A stretch of DNA of 64,000 bases from Pseudomonas sp. 10-1B (GTDB lineage Bacteria > Pseudomonadota > Gammaproteobacteria > Pseudomonadales > Pseudomonadaceae). The notes beneath the pieces were generated by a model. It had not been told where the DNA came from. It made no database searches and worked only from the letters and a program-made list of their open reading frames with translations. This document shows positions 1 through 8,318 of this stretch, one piece after another. Every line of letters begins with the position of its first letter. The first letter of the stretch is position 1. The position numbers were made by a program, and so were the translations under genes. The stretch is from assembly GCF_000935045.1 (NCBI RefSeq), contig NZ_JYKS01000027.1, positions 1 to 64,000 on the forward strand. The letters run 5' to 3'.

Positions 1-61
1 TGTATTTGCCCATAGGTCCCCCAAGGGTTGGATTTTTTGTCCAACTTCTTGGGGGCAGTCC

Positions 62-205
62 AGCCTGTGGGAGCAACTGTCTTGTATTGCCTGTACTGGC
101 CTCATCGCCGGCAAGCCAGCTTCCACAGGATGGCAACAAGCCTGAAGGCCTGTGGTGTACCTGTGGGAGCTGGCTTGCCGGCGATAGGGCCAGTACAGGC
201 TACAA
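62..205. repeat. REP pair (inverted)
   Basis: Two P. putida-type REP palindromes face each other: 'catcgccggcaagccagctt' near 102-121 and its reverse complement form near 166-186. Flanks share 'ctgtgggagc' and 'gccagtacaggc'. The right edge supplies the TAG stop (200-202) of the minus-strand regulator gene. Nothing else is seen in bases 1-199. Confidence 0.85.
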
Positions 206-760
206 GTTCTGGTACTGCGCCGCGGCATTGCTTAGGATCTTGCCAATCTCCTCGCGCAATCCGCCAGGCTGCTCCACCACCACCCCATCCCCATGGCTCA
301 ACAGCCACCAGCGCAACGGCCAGCCATCGCTCACCGTAGCCCGCACCCGGTGCCCATGCTCCAACGCCGTCAGCTGCATGTCGCTGCTCAACGGCGCATC
401 CCGTAGTTGCCGGGCGAGCGCATCGCTGATTCGCGCCACTAGCTCTATCCCTCCACCTTGAGCAGGCTGCAACGCATCCCCCCGTAGATGCGTCAGCAAG
501 TCGAAATTGCTGCGCAACTCGCCCACGGCACTGGCCGACCAGTGCCAGCCGAACGGGATGCTCTTGTCATTGCGCTGCAGCGGAAAAATCAGCGACAGCT
601 CATTGAGGTCGCGTTCGACGGTACGTTTGCTGACAGAAAAGCCCACATCGCGCAGGCGCCACACCAGCTCGGCGCTGGTAATCCCTGGGGAGCGACTGGG
701 CAACTGGCGTAACAGCGCCCATTGACGGCTGACGGTGGCGCGAGTGGTGGCGAACGGCAA
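200..760 (-). CDS. YafY/WYL-family transcriptional regulator, apparently lacking the WYL core
   Basis: The first ~65 residues form a DeoR/YafY-type winged helix (SKRTVERDLNEL is the recognition-helix region), and the last ~95 resemble the C-terminal WCX domain of WYL regulators (IELVARISDALARQL, then LRWWLLSHGDGVVVEQP). The ligand-binding WYL domain normally lying between them (about 130 residues) is not present: the sequence passes from GWHW directly to the WCX-like part, giving 186 aa against the usual ~330. I chose the TTG at 760 because AAGGA lies 9 nt before it; an ATG at 829 would add an unconvincing N-terminus. The stop codon lies at the REP edge. It may be a non-functional relic or a DNA-binding protein without its sensor domain. 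Target unknown. Confidence 0.6.
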   Translation of the reverse strand: MPFATTRATVSRQWALLRQLPSRSPGITSAELVWRLRDVGFSVSKRTVERDLNELSLIFPLQRNDKSIPFGWHWSASAVGELRSNFDLLTHLRGDALQPAQGGGIELVARISDALARQLRDAPLSSDMQLTALEHGHRVRATVSDGWPLRWWLLSHGDGVVVEQPGGLREEIGKILSNAAAQYQNL

Positions 761-967
761 AAGATAACGTCCTTGTCTAGGCTTGCCGCAATAGGATGGC
801 GGCACGCGTGGGGCATGGCAATTGGCCACAGCCTGCTCAGATCAGGGAAGTCGCATTTGGTTGCCTGGTGCCGAATCGTTCGCGACAGGTTTTGACGTGA
901 CATCACGCAGAATCACGCCTCATCACAGCCGAAGGTTGGGGTTGTGTGTCGTTCAATGAGGATGAAC

Positions 968-1762
968 ATGTCTGCTGCCAGCAATATCCATTCGCTGCTC
1001 GCCCGTCTTCTACCCGAGCGGGTGATTGCCCCACCGGCGCCTGTCGGGAGGCGACAGCGGCTGTTTGTCGGGGTAGGGCTGCCCAATCAGCGCTCGTTGC
1101 TGGTCAACCGCCTGGACGAAGCCAGCGACGTGCAGGCGGTGTATGTCGATCTGCGCCGCCAGGCCTTGCAAGGCAACGTGGCGGCGCTGAATGACCTCGG
1201 CTGGATCTGGCTCAACGGCAAATACTGGCGTGCTGACACCGTGCTGGCGGGCCACCTGCTGCGCATGGCGGCCATGCAGGGCAATGCCGCGGCCTGGTTC
1301 AACCTCGGGCAGCAGCATTACTTCGGCAAAGGCATCGACACCTCCTACGTGCAGGCAGCAGAGTGCTACCGGCAGGCCTTCGAGCGGGGCCTGTTGCATG
1401 CCGCCGCCGCGCTGGGCGACCTGTATGAGGAGGAGGTGTGCGATGGCGACCTGCAATGGCAGGTCGACCTGGTACAGGCCTACCAGTGGTTCCTGCGCGG
1501 GGCCGAGCGGGGTGAGGCGCGCTGTCGTTTTGAAGTGGGTTATCGGTTGATGCACGGGTTGTATGTAGAGGCCGATCTCAAGGCCGCGCTGTACTGGCTG
1601 GAGTTGGCGGCAGCGGCAGGGGTGGTGCAGGCGGCCGAAGAACTGGCGGTGCATTTCAGCAGCCGTGATGCGGTGCGCTACCAGGAGTGGCGGGACCGGG
1701 CGGTGCAGATGGGCAGCACACTGGCTTTGACCATGAAGCTGGAGGACCAGATACAGCCCTGA
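968..1762 (+). CDS. Sel1-repeat (SLR/TPR-like) protein
   Basis: 264 aa. Successive ~36-residue helical repeats carry the Sel1 signature A-x-x-x-L-G-x-x-Y/W-x-x-G, for example AAAWFNLGQQHYFGKG and AALGDLYEE, ending with YWLELAAAAGVVQAAEEL. Such solenoids act as protein-interaction scaffolds; the partner here is unknown. The start was placed at ATG 968 (MSAASN) because GAGG at 958-961 is 6 nt upstream; ATG 962 is a close alternative. No signal peptide, so probably cytoplasmic. It stands alone: 207 bp upstream hold no gene and a REP pair follows the stop. Confidence 0.8.
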   Translation: MSAASNIHSLLARLLPERVIAPPAPVGRRQRLFVGVGLPNQRSLLVNRLDEASDVQAVYVDLRRQALQGNVAALNDLGWIWLNGKYWRADTVLAGHLLRMAAMQGNAAAWFNLGQQHYFGKGIDTSYVQAAECYRQAFERGLLHAAAALGDLYEEEVCDGDLQWQVDLVQAYQWFLRGAERGEARCRFEVGYRLMHGLYVEADLKAALYWLELAAAAGVVQAAEELAVHFSSRDAVRYQEWRDRAVQMGSTLALTMKLEDQIQP

Positions 1763-1772
1763 GCTTTCTGTT

Positions 1773-1893
1773 GCCTGTCCGGGCCTCTTCGCGGGCACGC
1801 CCGCTCCCACAGGTTTGGCGCTGAGCTTTGGAAATGCGCGGTCCCTGTGGGAGCGGGCGAGCCCGCGAAAGGGCCGGTACAGGCAAGGCAAAA
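1773..1893. repeat. REP pair, 'cgcgggc-cgcccgctcccac' subtype
   Basis: Inverted doublet: 'cttcgcgggcacgcccgctc' near 1788-1807 opposes 'gagcgggcgagcccgcgaaa' near 1852-1872, flanked by 'tgtccgggcc' / 'gggccggtacaggcaag'. It lies between the Sel1 gene and the MarR promoter. Confidence 0.85.
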
Positions 1894-1939
1894 CCCCCAG
1901 CATGAACAACAATTCATCCATACCCGCCGTCGCCCCCTG

Positions 1940-1987
1940 TTGACGACAGGGGGAGGGCCAGGCGTATATTGATAGTTAGCAAACTAT
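1940..1987 (+). promoter_or_regulatory. Promoter and palindromic operator of the efflux operon
   Basis: A sigma70-like promoter is visible: TTGACG at 1940-1945, 19 bp spacer, TATATT at 1965-1970. Immediately downstream, ATAGTT (1972-1977)-agca-AACTAT (1982-1987) is a perfect 6+6 palindrome over the expected transcription start. MarR-family repressors commonly bind such sites, so autoregulation by the adjacent MarR gene is inferred. Confidence 0.6.
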
Positions 1988-2007
1988 GAATATTCTTGGT
2001 TCCTTTC

Positions 2008-2460
2008 ATGTCCCTTGATCTCCTGCGCCTGCAAGTCAGCAGCGGCATGGTGGTTGCCGCTCGCCATTGGCGGCGCATCTGCCACACCGCCCTGACTGGT
2101 TACGGCATCTCCGAGGCCTGCGCCGCGCCGCTGCTGATGATCGTGCGCCTGGGCGATGGCGTGCATCAGGTGGCCGTGGCCCAGGCTGCCGGCCTGGAAA
2201 GCCCGTCGCTGGTACGCCTGCTCGACCAACTGTGCAAGGCTGGCCTGGTATGCCGCAGCGAGGACCCGCTGGACCGCCGCGCCAAGGCCCTGAGCCTGAC
2301 CGCCGAAGGCCGCACCCTGGCCGAAGCCATCGAAGCCGAGCTGGTGCGTCTGCGCCGCGATGTGCTGCACGGCATCGACAAGGCCGACCTGGAAGCCGCC
2401 TTGCGCGTGCTGCGCGCCTTCGAGGCTGCCGGCCTGGGTAGCACCGGTGGCCTGGCATGA
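2008..2460 (+). CDS. MarR-family transcriptional regulator
   Basis: 150 aa. Winged-helix core with the recognition region VAQAAGLESPSLVRLLDQL followed by the wing SEDPLDRRAKALSLT, the D-x-R-x-K motif typical of MarR proteins. It probably represses the efflux operon it heads and is released by a small aromatic or phenolic ligand (family knowledge; ligand not deducible). ATG 2008 is preferred to the upstream TTG at 1996. The gene overlaps the next by ATGA (2457-2460), so the two are translationally coupled. A promoter with a perfect palindrome lies directly upstream. Confidence 0.88.
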   Translation: MSLDLLRLQVSSGMVVAARHWRRICHTALTGYGISEACAAPLLMIVRLGDGVHQVAVAQAAGLESPSLVRLLDQLCKAGLVCRSEDPLDRRAKALSLTAEGRTLAEAIEAELVRLRRDVLHGIDKADLEAALRVLRAFEAAGLGSTGGLA

Positions 2461-4544
2461 ACGGTTTCTTCAGCTCGGTCCCCCCGGCCCGCGACTGGTT
2501 CTACGGCGTGCGTACCTTCGCCGCCTCCATGATCGCCCTGTACATCGCCCTGCTCATGCAGCTGCCGCGCCCCTACTGGGCCATGGCCACGGTGTATATC
2601 GTCTCTAGCCCGTTCGTCGGCCCGACCAGCTCCAAGGCCCTGTACCGCGCCGTGGGCACGCTGCTCGGTGCCGGTGGTGCGATTTTCCTGGTACCGCCGC
2701 TGGTGCAGTCGCCGTTGCTGCTGAGCATCGCCATCGCCCTGTGGACCGGCACCTTGCTGTTCCTCTCGTTGAACCTGCGCACGGCCAACAACTACGTGTT
2801 GATGCTGGCTGGCTACACCCTGCCGATGATCGCCCTGGCGGTGGTCGACAACCCGCTGGCGGTATTCGACGTGGCCTCTTCCCGGGCCCAGGAAATCTGC
2901 CTGGGGATCGTCTGCGCGGCGGTGGTCGGTGCCATCTTCTGGCCACGCCGCCTGGCTCCGGTCGTGGTCGGTGCCACCAGTAACTGGTTCACCGAGGCGA
3001 TCCGTTACAGCGACACCTATCTGGCCCGCCAGGCCAGCGCGGACCAGGTCGGTGGCAGGCGTGGGGCGATGGTCACCACCTTCAACTCGCTGGAGCTGAT
3101 GATTGGCCAACTCGGCCACGAAGGCGCCGGCCCGCACACCTTGAAGAACGCCCGCGAGTTGCGCGGGCGGATGATCCACCTGCTGCCGGTGATCGACGCC
3201 CTCGACGACGCCCTGGTGGCCCTCGAAGGCCGCGCTCCGGCACAGTTCGCCCAGCTGCAGCCGCTGCTGGAGGCCGCCCGCGAATGGCTCAAGGGCACTG
3301 CCGATAGCGCCTCGGTAGCGCGCTGGGCGGCCCTGCACGAGCAGATCGAGCGCTTGCAGCCCGGCGCCGCCGCCCTCGACCAACGCGCCGAATTGCTGCT
3401 GTCCAACGCCCTTTATCGCCTGACCGAATGGGCCGACCTGTGGCAGGACTGCTGCACCCTGCAACACGCCCTGCGCACCGACGACGCCAAGCCCTGGCGC
3501 GCGGTGTACCGCCACTGGCGCCTGGGCCGCCTGACAGCGTTCTTCGACCGCGGCCTGATGCTGTACTCGGTGGCCTCCACCGTCCTGGCGATCATCGTCG
3601 CCTGCGGCTTGTGGATCGGCCTGGGCTGGAACGACGGCGCCAGTGCGGTGATTCTCGCCGCCGTGGCGTGCAGCTTCTTCGCCGCCATGGACGACCCGGC
3701 GCCGCAGATCTACAAGTTCTTCTTCTGGACGCTGTTGTCGGTCATCTTCTCCAGCCTGTACCTGTTCCTGGTGTTGCCCAACCTGCACGACTTCCCGATG
3801 CTGGTGCTGGCCTTCGCCGTGCCGTTCATCTGGGTCGGTACCCTGACCGTGCAGCCGCGCTTCTACCTGGGCACCTTGCTGACCATCGTCAACACCTCGA
3901 CCTTCATCAGTATCCAGGGCGCCTACGACGCCGACTTCTTCACCTTCCTCAACTCCAACCTGGCGGGGCCCGTGGGCTTGCTGTTCGCCTTCATCTGGAC
4001 CCTGGTGATGCGCCCGTTCGGCGTGGAGCTGGCGGCCAAGCGCATGACCCGCTTCGCCTGGCGCGACATCGTCGAAATGACCGAACCTGCCACCTTGGCC
4101 GAGCACCGCCAGGTGGGCGTGCAGATGCTCGACCGCCTGATGCAGCACTTGCCGCGCCTGTCGCAAACCGGCCAGGACAGCGGCGTGGCGCTACGCGACC
4201 TGCGCGTGGGGCTGAACCTGCTCGACCTGCTGGCCTACATGCCCCGCGCCGGCCAGCAGGCCCGCGGGCGGCTGCACACGGTGATCGAGGAAGTCGGCGC
4301 GCACTACGCCGCCTGCTTGCGTGCCGGCGAACGCCTGCATGCCCCGGCCGCGTTGCTGCGCAACATGGAGCGTGCGCGCCTGGCGCTGAACCTGGATGAG
4401 CTGTACGAGCGCGGCGATGCCCGCACCCACCTGCTGCATGCCCTGAGCGGCCTGCGCCTGGCCCTGCTGCCGGGTGTCGAGGTGATGCTCGAGCCAGCGG
4501 AACAACCGCAACTGCCCCCCGGCCTCGACGGAGCGCCCCTGTGA
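2457..4544 (+). CDS. FUSC-family inner-membrane efflux protein (AaeB-like)
   Basis: 695 aa. Two sets of membrane segments (roughly residues 15-170 and 370-530), each followed by a large soluble domain, the layout of fusaric acid resistance / aromatic carboxylate exporters (FUSC, PF04632). The first set contains YWAMATVYIVSSPFVGPTSS, typical of the family. It would be the cytoplasmic-membrane pump of the tripartite exporter encoded with the following DUF1656, HlyD and outer-membrane genes. Overlaps both neighbours by 4 bp. Substrates probably include aromatic acids or fusaric-acid-like compounds; this is inferred from family. Confidence 0.9.
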   Translation: MNGFFSSVPPARDWFYGVRTFAASMIALYIALLMQLPRPYWAMATVYIVSSPFVGPTSSKALYRAVGTLLGAGGAIFLVPPLVQSPLLLSIAIALWTGTLLFLSLNLRTANNYVLMLAGYTLPMIALAVVDNPLAVFDVASSRAQEICLGIVCAAVVGAIFWPRRLAPVVVGATSNWFTEAIRYSDTYLARQASADQVGGRRGAMVTTFNSLELMIGQLGHEGAGPHTLKNARELRGRMIHLLPVIDALDDALVALEGRAPAQFAQLQPLLEAAREWLKGTADSASVARWAALHEQIERLQPGAAALDQRAELLLSNALYRLTEWADLWQDCCTLQHALRTDDAKPWRAVYRHWRLGRLTAFFDRGLMLYSVASTVLAIIVACGLWIGLGWNDGASAVILAAVACSFFAAMDDPAPQIYKFFFWTLLSVIFSSLYLFLVLPNLHDFPMLVLAFAVPFIWVGTLTVQPRFYLGTLLTIVNTSTFISIQGAYDADFFTFLNSNLAGPVGLLFAFIWTLVMRPFGVELAAKRMTRFAWRDIVEMTEPATLAEHRQVGVQMLDRLMQHLPRLSQTGQDSGVALRDLRVGLNLLDLLAYMPRAGQQARGRLHTVIEEVGAHYAACLRAGERLHAPAALLRNMERARLALNLDELYERGDARTHLLHALSGLRLALLPGVEVMLEPAEQPQLPPGLDGAPL

Positions 4545-4753
4545 TTGGTGAACTGGATATCAGCGGGGTGTTCCTGCCCACGCTGCTGGTGATGATGTTT
4601 GGCACCTACCTGCTGTTCCTGGGGGTGCACGCGGTGCTGGTGCGCCTGCATTTCTACCGCCTGGTCTGGCACCGGGCGTTGTTCAACGTTGCCCTGTATG
4701 CCGTGCTGCTTGGCGCGGTGGATCACTTTTGCCGAAACCTGATGCTGCCATGA
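4541..4753 (+). CDS. DUF1656 small membrane protein (AaeX-like)
   Basis: 70 aa with two predicted membrane helices (about residues 10-28 and 45-63) and the family start IGELDISGVFLP. DUF1656 proteins almost always sit between a FUSC pump and its HlyD adaptor; exact role unknown. Overlaps the pump gene at 4541-4544 and the adaptor gene at 4750-4753 (both ATGA). Confidence 0.88.
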   Translation: MIGELDISGVFLPTLLVMMFGTYLLFLGVHAVLVRLHFYRLVWHRALFNVALYAVLLGAVDHFCRNLMLP

Positions 4754-5625
4754 AAAAACCTTTGCTGACCCTGGGCCGTGTGGTCCTGACCTTGCTGGTA
4801 GTGACCTTCGCCGCCGTGCTCGTATGGCAGATGGTGGTGTACTACATGTTTGCCCCCTGGACCCGCGACGGTCACATTCGCGCCGACGTGATCCAGATCG
4901 CCCCGGACGTGTCCGGGCTGATCCAGAAGGTCGAGGTACGCGACAACCAGACCGTCAAGCGCGGCGACGTGCTGTTCACCATCGACCAGGACCGTTTCAC
5001 CCTGGCCCTGCGCCAAGCCAAGGCCACCCTCGGCGAGCGCCAGGAAACCCTGGCCCAGGCCTCCCGCGAAGCACAGCGCAACCGCAAGCTGGGCAACCTG
5101 GTGGCTGCCGAGCAACTGGAGGAAAGCCAGTCCCGCGAGGCCCGCGCCCGCTCGGCCGTCAGCGAGGCGCAGGTGGCGGTCGATACTGCCCAGCTCAACC
5201 TCGACCGTTCGGTGGTGCGCAGCCCGGTGGACGGTTACCTCAATGATCGCGCACCGCGTAACCACGAATTCGTCACCGCCGGCCGCCCGGTGCTGTCGGT
5301 GGTCGACAGTGCCTCGTACCACGTCGATGGCTACTTCGAAGAAACCAAGCTTGGCGGCATCCACATCGGCGATGCCGTGGATATCCGCGTAATGGGCGAC
5401 AACACCCGCCTGCGCGGCCATGTGCAGAGCTTTGCCGCCGGCATCGAAGACCGCGACCGCAGCAGTGGTGCCAACCTGCTGCCCAACGTCAACCCGGCGT
5501 TCAGCTGGGTACGCCTGGCCCAGCGTATTCCGGTGCGCATCGCCTTTGACGAAGTGCCAGAGGACTTCCGCATGATCGCCGGGCGTACCGCCACGGTGTC
5601 GATCATCGAGGGCCAGCACCCATGA
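4750..5625 (+). CDS. HlyD/AaeA-family periplasmic adaptor protein
   Basis: 291 aa from ATG 4750. One N-terminal membrane anchor (about residues 8-30), then barrel-sandwich/lipoyl halves: DVSGLIQKVEVRDNQTVKRGDVLF and, after a coiled-coil hairpin (residues ~90-150), VVRSPVDGYLNDRAPR, followed by the beta-barrel domain. It joins the inner-membrane FUSC pump to the outer-membrane factor. Overlaps both neighbours by 4 bp, so the whole operon is translationally coupled. Confidence 0.9.
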   Translation: MKKPLLTLGRVVLTLLVVTFAAVLVWQMVVYYMFAPWTRDGHIRADVIQIAPDVSGLIQKVEVRDNQTVKRGDVLFTIDQDRFTLALRQAKATLGERQETLAQASREAQRNRKLGNLVAAEQLEESQSREARARSAVSEAQVAVDTAQLNLDRSVVRSPVDGYLNDRAPRNHEFVTAGRPVLSVVDSASYHVDGYFEETKLGGIHIGDAVDIRVMGDNTRLRGHVQSFAAGIEDRDRSSGANLLPNVNPAFSWVRLAQRIPVRIAFDEVPEDFRMIAGRTATVSIIEGQHP

Positions 5626-7040
5626 AACAGCTGATCCTGGCTGGCCTGTGCCTGTCGCTGGGGGCCTGCATGATGGTCGGCCCCGACTATGAGGTGCCGA
5701 AGGACGCGGCGGTGCAACGCAGCGACCTCAATGGCCCGCTGCGCCAGGATGCCGACAGCGTGGCCTCGGCGCCGGTGCCCGAGGACTGGTGGCAGCTGTA
5801 TCAGGATCAACGGCTGAACGAGCTGGTGCGCCAGGCCCTGAGTGCCAATACCGAGCTGCGCGTAGCCGCGGCCAACATCGCCAAGGCCCGCGCCCAGGTC
5901 GAGGTGGCCGAGTCGCAAGGTGGCTTCAACGGTGGCGTCAAACTCGGCGCCCAGCGCTTGCAGGAGTCTGGCGAAGCCTTCCTGCTTCCCGAGAAGGTGC
6001 CGGTGGCCAACATTGGCGAGGCCATCATCAGCGCCTCGTACCAGTTCGACCTGTGGGGCACCTTCAAGCGCGGCACCGAGGCCGCCAAGGCCAATGCCGA
6101 CGCGGTGCAGGCCGCCGCCGACACCGCCCGCATCACCTTGGTGGCGGACGTGGTCAAGGCCTACACCCAAGTGTGCTCGGCCAACGAGGAATACCACATC
6201 GCCCGCGAGTCGCTCGACTTGCAGGAGCAAAGCGTGAAGCTCAACCAACGCTTGCGTGATGCAGGGCGTGGCGATGAAACCCAGGTCACCCGCTCGCAGA
6301 CCCAGTTCAAGTCCTTGCGGGCCGAACTGCCACGCTTCAAGGCTGAGCGCGAGACTGGCATGTACACCTTGGCTGCTTTGCTGGCCAAGCCGGTGGATCA
6401 ACTGCCCGCCGGCACCGCCGATTGTGCCGAGCTGCCGCACCTGAACCAGCTGGTGCCGGTTGGCGATGGCGCGGCCCTGCTCAAACGCCGCCCCGATGTA
6501 CGCCAGGCCGAACGCCAACTGGCTGCCGCCACCGCGTACATCGGCGTTGCCACAGGTGCGCTGTACCCGGACATCAGCATCGGTGCGCAGGTTGGCACCA
6601 TCGGTATCCTGGAGAATCTTGGCGAGCCTGCGACCAACCGCTGGGGCTTCGGCCCGCAAATCAGCTGGACCATCCCCACCAACGGCACCCGTGCCCGCAT
6701 TCGCATGGCCGAAGCCTCAACGCAAGCAGCCTTGGCGAATTTCGACGGCGTGGTGTTGAACGCCATCCGCGAGACCCAGACCCGCCTGGCGCAATACAGC
6801 GCCCTACTGGACCGGCGCGATGCGCTGGCCGAGGCGGAGAAGTCGGCCAAGGAAGCAGCGGACCAGACGCATCGCTATTACCAGGCTGGGCGTGAGTCGT
6901 TCCTGGCGGATTTGCAGGCGACGCGGACCTATACCGATATGCGTGCGCAACTGGCAGCGGCTAACAGCCAGGTGGCGTTAGGGCAGATTGGCGTGTTCCT
7001 GGCGCTCGGCGGAGGCTGGAAGGGCACCGCCAAGCCTTGA
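5622..7040 (+). CDS. Outer-membrane efflux lipoprotein (NodT/OprM family)
   Basis: 472 aa. N-terminal lipoprotein signal with lipobox-like LSLGAC (Cys16). Two tandem OEP repeats follow, beginning at DWWQLYQDQRLNELVRQALS and KRRPDVRQAERQLAAAT (the classic second-repeat signature). It forms the TolC-like exit duct. Last gene of the MarR-FUSC-DUF1656-HlyD-OMF operon; a REP pair follows. Confidence 0.9.
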   Translation: MKQLILAGLCLSLGACMMVGPDYEVPKDAAVQRSDLNGPLRQDADSVASAPVPEDWWQLYQDQRLNELVRQALSANTELRVAAANIAKARAQVEVAESQGGFNGGVKLGAQRLQESGEAFLLPEKVPVANIGEAIISASYQFDLWGTFKRGTEAAKANADAVQAAADTARITLVADVVKAYTQVCSANEEYHIARESLDLQEQSVKLNQRLRDAGRGDETQVTRSQTQFKSLRAELPRFKAERETGMYTLAALLAKPVDQLPAGTADCAELPHLNQLVPVGDGAALLKRRPDVRQAERQLAAATAYIGVATGALYPDISIGAQVGTIGILENLGEPATNRWGFGPQISWTIPTNGTRARIRMAEASTQAALANFDGVVLNAIRETQTRLAQYSALLDRRDALAEAEKSAKEAADQTHRYYQAGRESFLADLQATRTYTDMRAQLAAANSQVALGQIGVFLALGGGWKGTAKP

Positions 7041-7045
7041 GGCCC

Positions 7046-7135
7046 AATCGCCGGCAAGCCAGCTTCCACAGGTGAATCACAGGTCTCGATAGCAGTGGAG
7101 TACCTGTGGGAGCTGGCTTGCCGGCGATCGAGGGC
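7046..7135. repeat. REP pair
   Basis: 'aatcgccggcaagccagctt' (from ~7047) opposes 'gagctggcttgccggcgatc' (ending ~7130), about 30 bp apart, directly after the efflux operon; may help mRNA 3' end stability. Confidence 0.85.
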
Positions 7136-7282
7136 AAAGCCCTCGCCTAGGTTCTAGAGCTGTAAGACATTTCTGAACCTGCTGCCAATCGCTTCAGTTC
7201 TGAATCCATGTCGAATTATCCTACAGCCGCTGTCGAAAGGTGCTGACTTGGCTGGAATATGCTCTGGGAATAAGGTCCATGG

Positions 7283-7437
7283 GTCGCCTCGCAAGGCGAT
7301 CGGGCGTGAGACACCCGGATTTCATTCGGTAGCACCGCTTTATGGCGGTCGTGTGCGGACAGGCTTCGGCCTGGCCGGGGTTACCGTATGTCCCGTGTCT
7401 CACACCGTGCACGACTGCCACCCAACTTCGTGAGACA
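7283..7437 (+). ncRNA. Putative structured RNA leader upstream of the DUF3077 pair
   Basis: The segment folds on paper into a closed multi-stem element. Closing helix GTGAGACAC 7306-7314 with GTGTCTCAC 7395-7403 (9 bp); CGGTA 7327-7331 with TACCG 7382-7386; hairpin ACCGC 7334-7338 / GCGGT 7345-7349; hairpin CAGGC 7360-7364 / GCCTG 7369-7373 closed by a TTCG tetraloop; and a leading hairpin CGCCT/AGGCG at 7285-7298. A second copy of the left strand, GTGAGACA, occurs at 7430-7437 and could compete for 7396-7403. The first coding start is 40 nt further on. Weak open frames cross it but have no ribosome site. Regulatory role is inference. Confidence 0.5.
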
Positions 7438-7476
7438 AGGAGGAGAGCAGTTCAATCCACCATACGGAGTTCTGCC

Positions 7477-7752
7477 ATGAATAAGCTCGTCCCCGATCCA
7501 CCTGTTACCGATCTGCTTCTGCTCGACCCTCCCGCCCTTTCGCTAATCGACCCACTCACCCCCAAAGACTGCGAAGAGCTGATCAGCGCCCTCACCCTGA
7601 CCATCGACCACACCACCACAGCCCTGCTCGACAACCCTCCTGGCGACATGCGCGATGCCATGGGCATGAATATTCGTTTGCTCTGCCGCCTGATCAATGC
7701 TGTGTGTGATCACACACATGCAACCCACCGCGATCAAGGAGCAACCCGATGA
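7477..7752 (+). CDS. Small conserved hypothetical protein paired with DUF3077
   Basis: 91 aa, not recognised beyond being a Pseudomonas-type small protein encoded ahead of DUF3077. Start ATG 7477 with CGGAG 7 nt upstream. Acidic, proline/leucine-rich N-terminus, then a predicted helical region (CEELISALTLTIDHTTTALL). No signal peptide or membrane segment. Overlaps the next gene by ATGA at 7749-7752, so they are co-translated. The 3' end of the gene holds an 18-bp perfect palindrome (7701-7718). Confidence 0.7.
   Translation: MNKLVPDPPVTDLLLLDPPALSLIDPLTPKDCEELISALTLTIDHTTTALLDNPPGDMRDAMGMNIRLLCRLINAVCDHTHATHRDQGATR
7701..7718. promoter_or_regulatory. 18-bp perfect palindrome
   Basis: TGTGTGTGA-TCACACACA inside the end of the first small gene, ~30 bp before the DUF3077 start. 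It could be a protein-binding site; as RNA it can only form a hairpin after opening the central pairs. Function unknown. Confidence 0.4.
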
Positions 7753-8000
7753 GCGATGATCCGAGAGACTCTGCAACCGCAGGGGTGGAAACCTTCGACC
7801 TGTTCCGCCTGCAGCCCAATGTGCCGTTCAGCCATGCCTTTTCGCAGCTATCGGTTTTGCTCGGCTGTATCCGCCACCTGACCACCGAAGCGGAAATGGA
7901 AAATGACCGTGTTGCCGGTAGTGCTGCGCGGATACTCAGCGAAATGGCCAAGGCGCTGATCGATGATATGGAGCGAGGAATGAGCAAGTTTCTTCAATAG
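7749..8000 (+). CDS. DUF3077 family protein
   Basis: 83 aa. Contains the family core NVPFSHAFSQLSVLLGCIRHL followed by a long helix (AARILSEMAKALIDDMERG). DUF3077 proteins are small, often multicopy proteins in Pseudomonas with no established function. AAGGAG at ~7736 gives a good ribosome site. Second gene of the two-gene unit behind the structured leader. Confidence 0.8.
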   Translation: MSDDPRDSATAGVETFDLFRLQPNVPFSHAFSQLSVLLGCIRHLTTEAEMENDRVAGSAARILSEMAKALIDDMERGMSKFLQ

Positions 8001-8012
8001 CCTTCAAGAACC

Positions 8013-8310
8013 TGGGGCCGCTGTGCGGCCCATCGCCGGCAAGCCAGCTCCCACCTCGACCGCATTCGCCTCAGGCCCTGTGCAAGCCCTGTGGGAGCCG
8101 GCTTGCCGGCGATGAGGCCAGTGCAGGCAATACAAGACAGTTGCTTCCACAGGTACTCGACTGCCTTCGAGCACAGTGATTCACCTCTGGGGGCTGGCCT
8201 CTGTGGAAGCTGGCTTGCCAGCGATGAGGGCCCGACAGGCCAGCGCCTGATGTAAGGCTAATGAGCACCCTGTGGGAGCTGGCTTGCCGGCGATGAGGCC
8301 CTGAAAGGCA
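8013..8310. repeat. REP cluster (at least four elements)
   Basis: Starts with 'gggccgctgtgcggccc' (terminator-like hairpin, 8018-8031 region), then REP palindromes near 8032-8052, 8094-8115, 8208-8226 and 8273-8295 in alternating orientation, with shared flanks ('aatacaagacagttg', 'ctgtgggagctggc'). The cluster abuts a decayed REP-associated transposase gene. Confidence 0.85.
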
Positions 8311-8318
8311 GCACTCGA

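Noticed and set aside
7342..7752. 136-aa form of the first small gene starting within the structured leader
   Set aside because: The ATG at 7342 lies in a hairpin loop without a ribosome site; ATG 7477 has CGGAG at the right distance.
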